A DNA stretch of 64,000 nucleotides from Mytilus edulis (GCF_963676685.1 NC_092347.1:91452592-91516591), one strand, 5' to 3'; positions 11,602 through 23,495 are shown, numbered from the stretch's first letter. Numbers and translations: made by a program. The notes: generated by a model from the sequence alone, not told the origin.

Positions 11602-12243
11602 AATGTAGTCAATTAAAGATTTGTATATTATCTGTGCAATGTTTAGCAGAGGTGTCTTCCTGGATATCATACAAAGTTGATTTAAAGTCCGAAAGTCTAA
11701 TCAAGACAGGTTTTCGAATTTTATAAAAACAATGATCATTGGTGTTTTGGATGGAAAAATGGAAAAGAGCTTTAAAAGAATAGAAACCGGTATTGTATGG
11801 TTTGTAATAATGGATGAACAGAAGTATGTACATACTATGGACTATTAAGTATTAACGCAACTGTTATTTGATTCTAACCATGACCAATATTAACGTCTTC
11901 CTTTTTGTCTCATATTAATTTAAATATTACCTTTCATTTCTTTGCTGCAAAATAAAAGACTGAATCCAATTGTTGCTGTCATGTATATGTTTTTCTTTTT
12001 AGTTTTTATAACATGAGGATGTTTTTCATTCAAATCAGAAATCAGCACATAACATACTTTCAGCGATCCTGCAGGTATGAGTGTATCTTTATCGACTATC
12101 CTGCTAGAAAATTAACATAGAACATGTTCAATAATTTAATGTTCCTTTCAATTAAGTTGATTGATTATCAATTTGTTTTGCTGAAACTTTAGAACTTTAA
12201 ATCATAAGAGCTACAGGACGGATTGTATATACGAATCAAGACC
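11602..12243. other. 3' flank of GT31 gene
   Basis: AT-rich non-coding sequence. An 'aattaaa'-type weak polyadenylation signal occurs just after the stop (~11611). Nothing else is recognised. Confidence 0.35.
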
Positions 12244-13018
12244 TGCTTCCCCTTACAGAACACATAAGATCAACACTTATTGTCTTCCCCTTTCAGAACA
12301 CATAAGATCACCACTTATTGTCTTCCCCTTACAGAACACATAAGATCACCACTTATTGTCTTCCCCTTACAGAACACATAAGATCACCACTTATTGTCGG
12401 TTTGGTTAAGACCTGCTTCCCCTTACAGAACACATAAGATCACCACTTATTGTCGGTTTGGTTTGTGCTGTGGATTGTATATACGAATCAGGACCTGCTT
12501 CCCCTTACAGAACACATAAGATCACCACTTATTGTCGGTTTGGTTTGTGCTGTGGATTGTATATAGGAATCAAGACCTGCTTCCCCTTACAGAACACATA
12601 AGATCACCACTTATTGTCGGTTTGGTTAAGACCTGCGTCCCCTTACAGAACACATAAGATCACCACTTATTGTTGGTTTGGTTAAGACCTGCTTCCCCTT
12701 ACAGAACACATAAGATCACCACTTATTGTCGGTTTGGTTAAGACCTGCTTCCCCTTACAGAACACATAAGATCACCACTTATTGTCGGTTTGGTTAAGAC
12801 CTGCTTCCCCTTACAGAACACATAAGATCACCACTTATTGTCGGTTTGGTTAAGACCTGCTTCCCCTTACAGAACACATAAGATCACCACTTATTGTCGG
12901 TTTGGTTAAGACCTGCTTCCCCTTACAGAACACATAAGATCACCACTTATTGTCGGTTTGGTTAAGACCATCTTCCCCTTACAGAACACATAAGATCACC
13001 ACTTATTGTCGGTTTGGT
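12244..13018 (+). repeat. Satellite array, 38/56-bp units, 14 copies
   Basis: Fourteen copies of a core 'cttccccttacagaacacat' followed by 'aagatcaccacttattgt'. The first three are spaced 38 bp apart. Most of the rest are 56 bp, with 'cggtttggttaagacctg' between cores. Two units are longer, with an extra 'tttgtgctgtggattgtata' type spacer. Units are almost identical, implying recent amplification. The unit aligns with a segment of family A ('gcttacccttccggagcacc', then 'tgagatcacccctag'), and the last unit runs directly into a family A tail. Confidence 0.9.
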
Positions 13019-13165
13019 TTGTGCTGTTCAGGCATCAGTTTTGTATTTTGTGTTTTGTACACTTTTCTTTTTCTTTTTTGTCCTTTTTTGGCCATGGCGT
13101 TAACAGTTTTTGTTCGTCTTATGAGTTGGGTTTTCCCTTTGGTACCTTTCGCCTCTTTTTTAGAG
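13019..13165 (+). repeat. Family A tail adjoining the satellite
   Basis: Continues the final satellite unit as 'tttgtgctgttcaggcatca' and ends with 'ggccatggcgtt' and 'cctttggtacctttcgcctc', matching the family A copies at 47352 and 54968. Overlapping open frames here are by-products of the repeat. Confidence 0.8.
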
Positions 13166-14829
13166 AGAATGAAATAAAACATACTTAAAACCTTTTAATG
13201 TACCTCAAAATGATTCGGACCACAATGACCTCATAGGACTCATATTGACATTTTAAAAACAAAAAATCTCAATGAAATAGATATAATTATAAAGCAAACT
13301 ATTATTTAGTATTATATTTCTTACAGTAAATTTGTTATAGCGTTCATATGATATAAACAAAAATTTAATCTTTGAAAAGAAAAATAATTTATCATTGATC
13401 ATTCTTTGCACAGCATAATTCGATTCTGCATTTTATGTCAATTCAACGAAATTAAAACATACTAATAGATATCAAATTTTGTGTTTAATCTGGCATTAAA
13501 GTTTTTATATATACCTGCACGCCACTTGTTAAAGTACAATTGTATAATATAATTACATGATGGAATATTGTCTGTCTTTTTGAAACAAGTTTTATCGACA
13601 CTCTTTATATACAGAGATGAACACTATTTGTTCCAACTTATTTGTTTGTTAACTTTATTTGAACTTAGTTGTTTAAATTTCACAAAATACATATGCATAA
13701 TTCACATTAACGTCAGTGTTCCTTACACTGAGATATCATTCACTAAAGAGTTGCTAAATTAAGTTAAGTTCTCAAGTTTAATGCATACAATTACTGACGT
13801 CTGCACGAAAGTATGACATATAACGTATGCTTGATGCTTATTTACATAGAATAATCGATTTAATCTTAATTTCGAACTAATGTTACATTCAAGGTTGGTG
13901 TATGTGGATTTAAACATTTTTATAACTGTTTAAAAACGAATGCCTTACGTGAGCAGTTGAAAACATACAATTAAATGATCTACTAGCAATTTATTTGATA
14001 GAAATTCAAATTTTTATTAATTGGATTTTTCGCTTGAAGAATGATATGTATTAGTTATATCTGAAATGCAAAAATAGTTCTGATATTCCAAAGTGAGTCG
14101 TCTTGTCAACCATTTGTCCATTATCAAAGGCCCTAATCATTCACCTTTCCCTGTCCTATTGAAGAGCAGAAAGTTTTACTCATGGGACAAACATATCTTT
14201 TTCAGCTTAATAAAAAAGAAAAGCTTACTAGCTTGGTTTTCAAGAACATAAAAGGAACAACATTTATTTAAATCAATGTTCAAAATAATATGTGGTGTCT
14301 TAAACACCCTTTTTTTCTTGTACAAGTATTTTAATGAATTCATTGGATTTTGTTCGTCCTACTTCTACTAAATAAAAGTTTATAAAAAATCATGACGAAA
14401 TATTCCTATCGCATATTTGCTACTAAAACTCTATATCTAAAACCTTTTGCCACGTGGTAATTAAACTTCTGTACCACTACTCTGTCAACTTTAAGACCGT
14501 GAGCTTAAAACCTGCACACATGACATTTCAAAGGTTGTCAGTTTTCCTGTTATAGGTTTTTAGACCTCTTATGGCATTCTGGCCGCATCCACCATTAAAA
14601 CAATGACCGCCACGATGTAACCAATGGCTTATAGATTCAATCACAGTAGAAAGTTTAAGACTAGAAGGTAATGTAAAAGTATGTAACTATATGTATGCCT
14701 GGTATCTCTTATATTGATGAGCATTCTTTTGATTTAGCGTCAGAAGGTCATTAATATTCAAAAATATAAAAATAAAATTAATTATTTAACACAAACAGTT
14801 CTGTTTTCTTCGCAACCGCATATCCTTTA
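13166..14829. other. AT-rich non-coding stretch
   Basis: No supported gene or repeat. The last three bases before 14830 (TTA, 14827-14829) are the target duplication of the following element. Confidence 0.4.
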
Positions 14830-15607
14830 TAGGCGAGCGCCGATTTGAGAAAAAGCCTCTCGTTAAGGTTTTTAATGCACCTATCTAACACACAGCTAAT
14901 TTTGGTATTAATTGAAAGAAAAACTTCTAGGGCGTACGATTTGGGTGGTCGTCCAAGTTCCCTATGGTCACGTTTCTTGCAAATCTCGCGAGAACACAGA
15001 CATATCGAAATGATTTGGATTATACGGTGACATTTAACATTGAATATATCGGCATTGTTGTAAATATATTTTTCATTTTTATCTAAGATAGCTTTGATTA
15101 CATTCTAAAAAGACATCGAATAAAAAAAAAAAAAGATTTTATAAAAAATAGTTAATTCAGAGGCATCTGTCAGACCAACCCTAAACTGTAAAAATAAATA
15201 CCATATTTTTTAAGATTATCAGTGTCAATGACTTATTAGATCTCTCATATGTTTTGTTTTTATAATTTCCATATACCTTGAAAAGACACACATCAAAGCT
15301 CAATGACTGATAATAAATGTTTGACGACTTCTCTAAAATCTGCATTATCAAACGGTATTCCGATTCTGTATCGTGTTTATCCCACACGCTCAAAATTTAT
15401 ATAAATTGAGTGTCTAATATGCACAGGTAACATTTGAGTTGCCCCAAAACACAAGTCGTGTTTTAACATATTACTAAATCAATATTCGTATATGTGTTAC
15501 CGAAAGACCATTTTAAGCATTACTAACGATATTGGCATGTGATATGTAAGCAGCAGACTGCATTTTGTAGAATAGTATATTCTTAAATATTATCATAATT
15601 TCTCATC

Positions 15608-17868
15608 ATGGATGAGTGTCCAAGTCCTGTGAAATCTGCGTCACCTCCAATGAAGCGCGGTCGCATGTCCGATGATAAATTGGCAACGCTGTTTAATATG
15701 TCAAAATATTACACAAGAGACTCTCAGTATGACAACTGATAGAGGTTTTACAACCTTAATGAAGGCTGTAAGGAAAAGACCAGATGATGTGTTTAGGTTG
15801 TTTTTGAGTGAGGTCAATACATTAGAGGCATTGTTGGTTTAACAAGGAAGAAGGCTACATTGATAAGAAGGAATCTTACAAGGCATGTGCTTAGTCAGAT
15901 AACATCGGCAATGAGAGCACGTTCGTGTCTTGTCCAGGTTGATGACCAATGTCACGATGCAGCAAAACCAGCTGCAATGAAAAGGGATGAAAAACATGTA
16001 CTAGACCTAATTGTTTATATAACAGAAAATATGACAAATCTATTTGACGTTGATACTAGTATCACCCCCGTCAGCTCATTTGCATTTCAACTGGTCTCTT
16101 TGCAAGTCACAACATTGAATATTCACTGTTAAAATCAGTTGAAACTGGAAGAACTAAAATGAAGCTATTTGTTGAGTCATCTCTATCAACAGACAATGCA
16201 GGTAGCTTTTACCATCCCATCAAAATATCAGGACTGAAGACCTTTGAAGATATAAACCCCAAAGTACAACTAAAATGCAAATCTGGGCAAGTTGTAAAAG
16301 GTCATTTGAATCCCAAGCTTGTGTTAAGACGTGCACTATCTATTGTAAATGTAGAGATGACGTATCTGTGGAAACTGACTTGTCCTATCCAATTTGTCCC
16401 ATTCCCACTGCATTATGTCATGACGTTGGAACTATGAGGAAGACAAATAAGTCTGAGCTTGCCCATGAATTGGAAAATTTAGTAGGATCAGTCCCTTACA
16501 TTCCTCCATTCGACCACAGTGTTACCGTACTAATAATAGATGGCATGAACTTAGTTCAGTAATTTGATTTTAAAAGGATGTCCACATTCGGAGACTTGAT
16601 CAAATCTTACATTATGCAGGTACAAACAAGGTTGTTGATTTCTTCGATCGCTATGACACTAAACATTACATTAAATCAGTAGAGCGACATAGACAATCGG
16701 CAGCAACAACTACGCCAAAAGTTTATCAAATCGCTGAATGCCGAACTGTTCCAGACTGGACAAAATTTCTATCAGGCAAGAAAATCAATCAAGCTCTGAT
16801 TACTTTCCTAGGTGATTATCTGAGCAGAAATTTGTCTCATATGTTCAAGGAAGAAAATAATTGGTTCTTGCCGGTGCATTTTTCAATCCAGAAATAGTGC
16901 AACAACTCTCTAATGAGCATGTAATCGCTCTCCCAGACTTTTCTGTTCGCACGAAGAAGCAGAAACAAGAATCTTGCTTCATGTTATACACTCTGATAAA
17001 ATCTTTCAGCAGTTGAATATAAGGGGACGAATCATAATCAAGTGTTCCGATATAGATGTGCTTGTGGTCTGTGTTCATAATTTCAAGGTTCTTGTGTCGA
17101 CTGAACAAATGTGTTTTTTGACGGGGTCAACTAATTCTCTAAGGGACTGTAGAAGGTACATACCAATCCATGAGTTAAGTAAATCTCCTTCACTTTTACT
17201 AGCTAACATTCTCCCTGTAGTTCATGCTTTACCTGGTTGTGAAACCACTACCGCCATATTTATTTTCGGCAAAAAAACTGTATTCAAGTTGATAGGAAAA
17301 TCTCCGAGTAAGTTTACAAATCTCCAAAACTTTGACACGATTGATTTTTCCTCATCATTGTCAGCAGCCAGAGAGCTTATTTCAAGCATGTTTAACCCAA
17401 AAGACAAATTCGCCTCATCATAATTATGTTGACCTAAACAAGTTATGTGTTAAACTTGCAACATGCAAAGACACAAGTTTGTTGCGATTGCCACCAAGCG
17501 AACCTGCATTCAAGGAACATGTTTTGCGGTCATGTCTTCAAACGAAAATGTGGATGTCCTCACGTCTCGATCACCCTAATCATTTGTCTCCTTATGAATA
17601 CGGATGGAAGAAGAGTTCACCTGGCCCGGATCCAGTCTACTTTTTTTGGCATGATGACGTCCGATTTCCTGCAAGATTTACTATTTTCTTGCAATGGGAA
17701 ATATATATGAAGCACGTCATGTATTTCCCGAGAGCAGCAGATGTCTTCCTCTGAGCTTTGTCCATGTCAGGGTAGTGATACCTGCCAAAATAGATATTGT
17801 AAAGAGGACACCGACCTCGAAGATCAAATGAATGACGATGATGAAAATGAAAACGATACCAATGACTA
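15608..17868 (+). pseudogene. Broken gene of a PIN/FEN-like animal hypothetical family
   Basis: An intronless coding remnant split over all three frames by about seven frameshifts or stops. I recognise it as belonging to a large, mostly unnamed protein family in corals, molluscs and fish. In order: a Ser/Pro N-terminus (15608), 'TTDRGFTTLMKAVRKRPDD' (~15733), 'DLSYPICPIPTALCHD' and 'MRKTNKSELAHELE' (~16375-16470), 'VLIIDGMNLVQ' (~16530), 'VVDFFDRYDTKHYIKSVERH' (~16628), 'VLAGAFFNPE' (~16867), 'HEEAETRILLHV' (16950), 'IIIKCSDIDVLVVC' (~17033), 'RRYIPIHEL' and 'ALPGCETTTA' (~17150-17255), 'LRLPPSEPAFKEH' (~17485), 'YEYGWKKSS' (~17595) and a Cys-rich, then acidic, C-terminus ending at 17868. The spaced Asp/Glu set (DG, FDRY with K/R helix, EEAETR, SDIDV) follows the order of FEN/XPG nuclease active-site residues; this is inference. 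It lies inside the TIR element and may be its own gene or cargo. Confidence 0.75.
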
Positions 17869-18060
17869 ATAGCGAAAGAGCATTTGAGCAATTAAAGGGG
17901 CAACATAAAGTTTAATTTGCCTCACTGTTATTCAATGTAAATATGTATATTATTATCAATTTTGTGTTTTTGTAATTACTCTACCAGTTGAAATAAATGG
18001 TTGTGTACTTAAATTCCGTATGCGATAAAAATGGTAGTTGAAAATTGTTTTTTAGGAAAG

Positions 18061-18085
18061 AAAAAAAAAAAAAAAAAAAAAAAAA
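18061..18085 (+). other. A25 tract downstream of an AATAAA signal
   Basis: An uninterrupted run of 25 A lies 195 bp after the pseudogene stop and ~64 bp after AATAAA (17992-17997), inside the TIR element. It could be the tail of a retroposed transcript or a simple A-run. Confidence 0.7.
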
Positions 18086-19003
18086 CCTCCCTTGCTTTTG
18101 ATCTGCGTCCTTGACGTGGTTGGCAAGCTTAAGACAATTAATTCATAATGTATTTATATTTGTCGAACTAACAGGAGACCAAAATAACATAGATTTTTAA
18201 CTGTCCTGTAAACATAGTAAATGTGCGCAATAAAGCAGTTTTACGTTGTGTTTTAATATAGTTTTATCAATATTTTTTCGGTATAAAATAACATGCTAGG
18301 CGAGAAATTATAACTTATAAAACTAGTTATATATGTTATTAATATAAAATCAATAGAATTTGTGTGTTTTCGGTGCAAAATAAATATTACCGAGCGTTTT
18401 GCGTCAATACCTGTAAAAATTATGATTTTCACAAAAATCCGCGATTTTTTCATTTTAACCACTTTTTTTTAATTTTTATTTCAGAAACAAAAATTAGATA
18501 GACTATAGTTTATTAAATGATATATCATCTTATTTTGCAGATGAATTATTTTTTAAATCTGCATTTTTCGAACAATATCGTCAAATTATGACTTATATTT
18601 TCCCCCCTTTTTTTGCCGTTTTTAGAAAATTGTGACCATTTCCCAATTTGACGACCAGGAAATTCTAATAGTACTATTAAAGACCTTTCAAATGATATAT
18701 CATATAGCCGTGTGTTAGGTAGGTGCATTAAAAACCTCCGAATCCTTGTTTTGGCGCTCGCCTATTAGTAATGTTATGTATTGTTTACTTAAATGTTTGT
18801 TGGGTTTTTTTTTAGTACATTTGCGTGTCACTTTAATAACGATCATTTGATTGTTTATATTTTTTTTATAACGATAACAAATATTTTATTCAACTATTTC
18901 CTGATATATAAACACCTAAGCAGCCTATGTCGCATATTTAGGTACCCCTGTATTTTTACAGCCTCACTTGACCAGGGGAAAATCAAATGAGTTTAAACTT
19001 CCC

Positions 19004-19057
19004 ATAGTTTTACATAACTATATTTAATAACAAATAAATATAGTTATGTAAAACTAT
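19004..19057. repeat. Perfect 23-bp-arm hairpin
   Basis: 'atagttttacataactat' plus 'attta' is mirrored perfectly after an 8-base loop (19027-19034). After a 3-base mismatch the flanks pair again ('tttaaactt' with 'aagtttaaa'). It may be a small foldback element. Confidence 0.9.
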
Positions 19058-19354
19058 TATAAGTTTAAAGTCATTTGAATTTTTTTTTTACATTAATTAT
19101 TAAAACAAATATAATGACTTTTACAATTAGTTGAAAGCATTGCAATATGATATTCCGCCGGAGACGTAAACCAATAAATAAGGTTAAGGTATTTGTTGTT
19201 ATTCTGTGGTTAACATGTCGAATTGTACTATTATGTTATCCATTTCAGTATTCTCTGTCCTGAGTGTTCTTAAATTTATTTGTAATGTATTCCTGTCATT
19301 TAATGTTGTAATTGTAAATTTATTTTTAATATTACCACTAAGCGCATTGTTAAG
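19058..19354. other. Non-coding spacer
   Basis: Nothing recognised. Confidence 0.35.
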
Positions 19355-19602
19355 CTAGCCATAAAACCTGGTTCATCCCACCGTTTGTTTGGTCAAATAA
19401 GGCAGTTGTTATCAAATAGTTGGTTTCTATGCATGTTTCATTGGCGGTTCTTTTTGTTGTTATTCAGTGTGTCTGTTGTTCTGTTGTTTTCCTCTTATAA
19501 TTGATGTCTTCCCCTCGGTTTTAGTTTGTAGCCCGGATTTGTTTTCTCTCAATCGATTTATCACTTTTGAACAGCGGTATACTACTGTTGCCTTTATTTA
19601 CG
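19355..19602 (+). repeat. Family C dispersed element
   Basis: Head 'agctagccataaaacctggt', then the family C tail ending 'gcggtatactactgttgcct'. The head is the one also used by family B. Confidence 0.75.
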
Positions 19603-19849
19603 AGATTTGAAATTTGGTAAAACTTCTATAAGATAAAATGCTTCTTAAACCTACGATTCGTGTTTTTAAAAGGGATTGCTTGAATACGGAATTTGAAATA
19701 GAATCAAATGTGATATCATTTCAGATTTGATTATTATAATTTCCATCTTTCCAAAATAACTCTATCAAAACAATCTTAATTTTCCTTATTAAAATTTTAT
19801 ATACGATGTCTCTGTATCCTGTTCATGTCCTTTGTTGCATCATTGACGA

Positions 19850-20098
19850 TTCCAATAAGCACACAACATCGAAAAGAAAAGGGAGGCGAAAGATGACGAA
19901 GGATCACTCAGACTCGGGAGTCGAAAATAAACTGACAAACACCATGGCTAGAAAAATAAAAAGACAAACAAATCAACAACAGTACTATACAAAACACAAT
20001 AAAGAAAACTTAAAACTGGGCAACACGAATACCACAAAATACTTCGAATAATCTCAGGTGCTCCAGAATGGGTAAGCAGATCATGCTCCGCACGTGAC
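19850..20098 (-). repeat. Family A dispersed element, reverse orientation
   Basis: The reverse complement gives the family A order: 'gtgtcacgtgcggagcatga', 'tctgcttacccattctggag', 'cacctgagatt', 'ccatggtgtttgtcag', ending 'cgcctccc'. The overlapping frames on both strands are repeat by-products. Confidence 0.7.
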
Positions 20099-20937
20099 AC
20101 TCGTGTTAGTCCGAAACAAGTGATTAGTATAATTCTGTACATCAAGTATAAGTGTGTTGTCTGAACTTGGATATTTCCGAATATTAATATAATCTTACTT
20201 CTGTCAAATTTATATGTACCTGTGTGACCAAAATCTAACAGGAATAAACCCTATCCCTGAAATTTCATGGACTACGTTGTATACGATGCTTTTTTTAAAT
20301 AAGATTCCTCAGTTTATTTACTGATAAGTTCATATAATATTGAAAAAAAGTCAACTGAATGTTATCATACCATTTTTAGGTTAATTTGTTGGTGTTAGAA
20401 TCAAATTGGCAAGGAAATATTTTTAAAACACGTCCTTCGTGAGTGTATGTTCAAATCTTAAAAAAATAAATGAAAAACCGTTTTTGTATTTGTCTTATAA
20501 AATTTAGTTATTACGCAGTATATATCTAAATATAGAGATTCTCTATGGGTACAATTGATAGTATTACATTTACAGTAGCACCCTATATCAAAAGAATAAA
20601 TTGTTCGTGACAAATATGAATTGCTTTTCTTATTTAACAATCAGCATTCGGTTTAGTCGTAGTGGCTGAAAATGATACGTTTTTTATAATTTGCTATCGC
20701 CTAATTTATCACTTGCGTTTTGGGTCGTTGTGTATCTTCTTCCATTCTTTTGTACATCAATTGGATCCGTTGTGTCAATAGGAGAGACATATTGTGCTAT
20801 TAGATGGTTGTCATTAAGCTATGGATTCGTATGACTATCAGATTTGCTCATTATACTTTTCAACACAAATTAGACAAAAAAACACAAGTTTAGTTTACGG
20901 AGAAAACTATAGAACACTAGCGAATATATTCTTTCAT
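20099..20937. other. AT-rich non-coding stretch
   Basis: No supported gene. Confidence 0.35.
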
Positions 20938-21612
20938 TCAACCTTTTAAACATAGATAGTTTTACAACATACTCATTATGGCTAGATTCAACTATCATAT
21001 TTTGTTTTGCATTGTTAAATGTATAATGGACCAAATGACAAGTTATTTGTCTGGACTTATAATTATCTCTGATTGTTGATGTGTATCCCTTGGTTTTAGT
21101 TTGTTGCTCAGATTTGTTATTACTTAATCGAATTATGATTATTGAACAGATATATATATATATATATAATACTGCTGACTTTATATAGCATACCATAAGA
21201 TCAAATCATACACTAATTCAGAAAGGGTTTTATTTACCAGAATGTTTAGAAATAAATTAATGCTTTTTTCACGATTTAATGTAAAAAACATGTTCACGCA
21301 TTTGATAAGATTATGCATTGCTAATTTTTTGCTTTTCACGCGTATTTGATATAGCCTTCCAATAGTTTTTGACTCTGTCTCATCGGATGAATCCTTAGTC
21401 ATTCATAAGCCTGGTATCTTTGATGAGTTTTTGTTTTATTATGTTTGTTTATCTATTTTAATTGGAAACAAGAGGCTAGTTTTATTCAACCTTTTAAACA
21501 TAGATTGTTTTACAACATACTCATTATGGCTAGATTCAACTATCATATTTTGTTTTGCATTTTTAAATGTATAATGGACCAAATGACAAGTTATTTGTCT
21601 TGACTTATAATT
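20938..21612. repeat. Internal direct repeat (~125 bp, 549 bp apart)
   Basis: The segment starting 'ttcaaccttttaaacataga' occurs at about 20938-21065 and again at about 21487-21612, nearly identical over ~125 bp. Between them, 21063-21478 is a family C-like tail plus a segment repeated at 24210-24541. A (TA)n run lies at ~21151-21168. Confidence 0.8.
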
Positions 21613-21934
21613 ATAATTTAATATTTGTCTATTGATTTTTCCTGTTGGATTCTGAAGGCCATTGGACAAAGGACAAAATTTAATGCATGATACTTAGTTT
21701 TAGTATAGAATTTTTTTATTTAGTCTTCTCTACGTCAGACGATACTCCTCCTTTGTTTCTTCTTTCAATAAAGAAGAAGTAAATCATTTTTGTATATAAT
21801 TTAAATACCCAGTATGAAGAAGAACTTTTAGTTTTTCATTTTCGGTTCAATGGATACAATAAAAGAGTATGGAAATAAATAGTTAGATAGACCGATGAGA
21901 ATCAATGCGTTTAACTGTATTGACTATTTTTGGG

Positions 21935-22060
21935 GTCATATAGAAAAAGAGGATGTGGTATGATTGTCAATGAGACAACTCTTCACAAGCGACCAAATGA
22001 CACAGAAATTAACAACTATAAGTCGATGTACGGCATTCACCAATATGCACATGTTGGCAT
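21935..22060 (-). repeat. Family D dispersed element, reverse orientation
   Basis: 'gatgtggtatgattgtcaat' then 'gagacaactcttcacaagcg', 'aaatgacacagaaattaac' and 'gtacggcattca' are the complement of the copies near 43170, 54118 and 58425. Confidence 0.7.
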
Positions 22061-22289
22061 TCTAATTCATTTGTTGAAATCTCAATACCTTTTCAATAAA
22101 TTACTAGTCGTTAATGTGAAACTATTGTTAAGGGACTCCCGTGAATTTTTTTTTTACCATGGATCTGAGACAGGTAAACAAAAAAATGAAGGTCTTCGAA
22201 AACAGATGCTGCAATATGTGTAATTTGTATCCACAATTTCAATGATCGGATCTGTTCTAATTTATATATTCGATAGTGGTTTTTGTTTT

Positions 22290-22770
22290 GTGTTTAGCCC
22301 CACCTACGATAAAAGAGGGGCATTATTTGTTCTGGTCTGTACGTCCGTCTGTTCGTTCGTCCGTTCGTCCGTGTGTCCGTCCGTCTGTCCCGCTTGAGTT
22401 TAAATTTGGGTCAAGGTAGTTTTTGGTGAAGCTTAAGTCCAATCAAGTTGAAACTTAGTACATCTGTTGCTTATGATATGATCTTTCGAATGTTGATACC
22501 AAATTAGACTTTTGACCCCAAATTTCATGGTCACTGAACATAGAAAATGAAAGTAGGAGTTTCAGGTTAGAGTTTTTGGTAAAAATAGGTTTCTTTTATG
22601 AGGTTGATGTCCAATCAACTTGAATTTTTGTACACATGTTCCCTATGTAATTATCTTTCTAATTTTAATGGCAATTAGATTTTTAACCCAATTTCACGGT
22701 CCATTGACCATGGAAAATGATAGTGCGAGTGGGGCATCAGTGTACTTTGGACACATTCTTGTTTTAAGTT
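22290..22770 (+). repeat. Family F dispersed repeat with TCCG/TCTG microsatellite
   Basis: Begins 'cccacctacgataaaagagg' with a (TCCG/TCTG/TTCG)n tract at ~22345-22390. It contains two related sub-blocks ('tccaatcaagttgaaactta' and 'tccaatcaacttgaattttt'). The style is that of an old dispersed mollusc repeat. The related 'ggacggacgg' tract near 38822 may belong to the same family. It is non-coding. Confidence 0.6.
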
Positions 22771-23299
22771 AACCAAACGAACCAAACACTGTAAAAGATT
22801 TTGGAATGACTGGGTTTTAAAAGTATTGATGAACACCAGCTTTAGGTCAACTGTCGTCTGAAAGATGATGGTTTTTTCTACTCACTATAAACATGCCGAA
22901 ATATTATGGGTGGCACATTGATAATGTTGAAGACGGTCAGATATCAATTTAAAAACGCATTTTGTCAGCAAATGATTTTTTTCCAGGTTTGTGCAATGTA
23001 TTTGTAGATTATCACAAAACTCATCTGATGTTGAACATTTAAGCAAATTGATGTTTTCGTCGGAACTTACTTAACTTCACAACTAATACATAATGGTTTT
23101 GACGTATATATTCTCGGCACTGATTTATATTACTTTATCTTTTGTGGCGATGCTCGGTACTCAAACATCCCGTCAGTATGTTATTGTACTATAGTAATTT
23201 TTTGTTTGAATTCTTAACTTTTGTTTTGCTTATGTGCTTTGTCTTTATGCCGTTTTGTTTTAATTTGTTGACTTTTTTGTTCGTTTTTATAGTACTATA
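22771..23299. other. Non-coding stretch
   Basis: No supported gene or matched repeat. Confidence 0.35.
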
Positions 23300-23495
23300 A
23301 CACTATTTTGACCCTATTAGTGACATTTTGGACATTTTTGCCTGTTATGCCTCTTTTTTGATGTGACTGCCATACAAGTGAAATGTTCAACTAACTATAA
23401 AACCAGATTTTATTCACCATTTCCTACCTAAGGAAATACTCCTTCAGGAATATGACAGTTGATTTCCATTCGTTTGATGTGTTTGATCATAAGAA
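23300..23495 (-). repeat. Family B dispersed element, reverse, diverged
   Basis: 'tgtgactgccatacaagtga', 'ataaaaccagattttattca', 'ccatttcc' and 'caggaatatgacagttga' follow the family B order with more substitutions than other copies. Confidence 0.65.

Larger units (their letters stand above)
14830..18764. mobile_element. 3.9-kb TIR DNA transposon-like element with TTA duplication
   Basis: The two ends are inverted repeats. Left begins TAGGCGAGCGCC at 14830, and right, reverse-complemented, begins TAGGCGAGCGCC ending at 18764. Similarity continues inward for roughly 150 bp, with shared blocks 'ggtttttaatgcacct', 'taacacac', 'ctggtcgtc'/'gtggtcgtc' and 'atggtcac', but with indels and substitutions. 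The element is flanked by TTA on both sides (14827-14829 and 18765-18767). It contains one degenerate gene (15608-17868) and an A25 tract. From memory, 3-bp target duplications occur in PIF/Harbinger (TWA) and Academ (3-4 bp), and Academ elements have been linked to an XPG-type nuclease; I cannot confirm either assignment here. No DDE transposase is visible. Confidence 0.8.

Noticed and set aside
12244..13018. Regular direct repeats resembling a CRISPR array
   Set aside because: Spacers are themselves repeated or absent, the genome is animal, there are no cas genes, and the unit derives from a dispersed element.
12950..13188. Overlapping 60-75-codon frames
   Set aside because: They lie wholly within satellite and family A repeat sequence; hydrophobic runs come from T-rich repeat DNA.
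14845..15030. 61-codon frame at the left TIR and its counterpart at 18546-18728
   Set aside because: Both are translations of the inverted repeat itself; the similarity reflects TIR symmetry, not a protein.
16845..17407. Minus-strand frames of 61-87 codons
   Set aside because: Shadows of the nuclease-like pseudogene, whose family motifs are on the plus strand.
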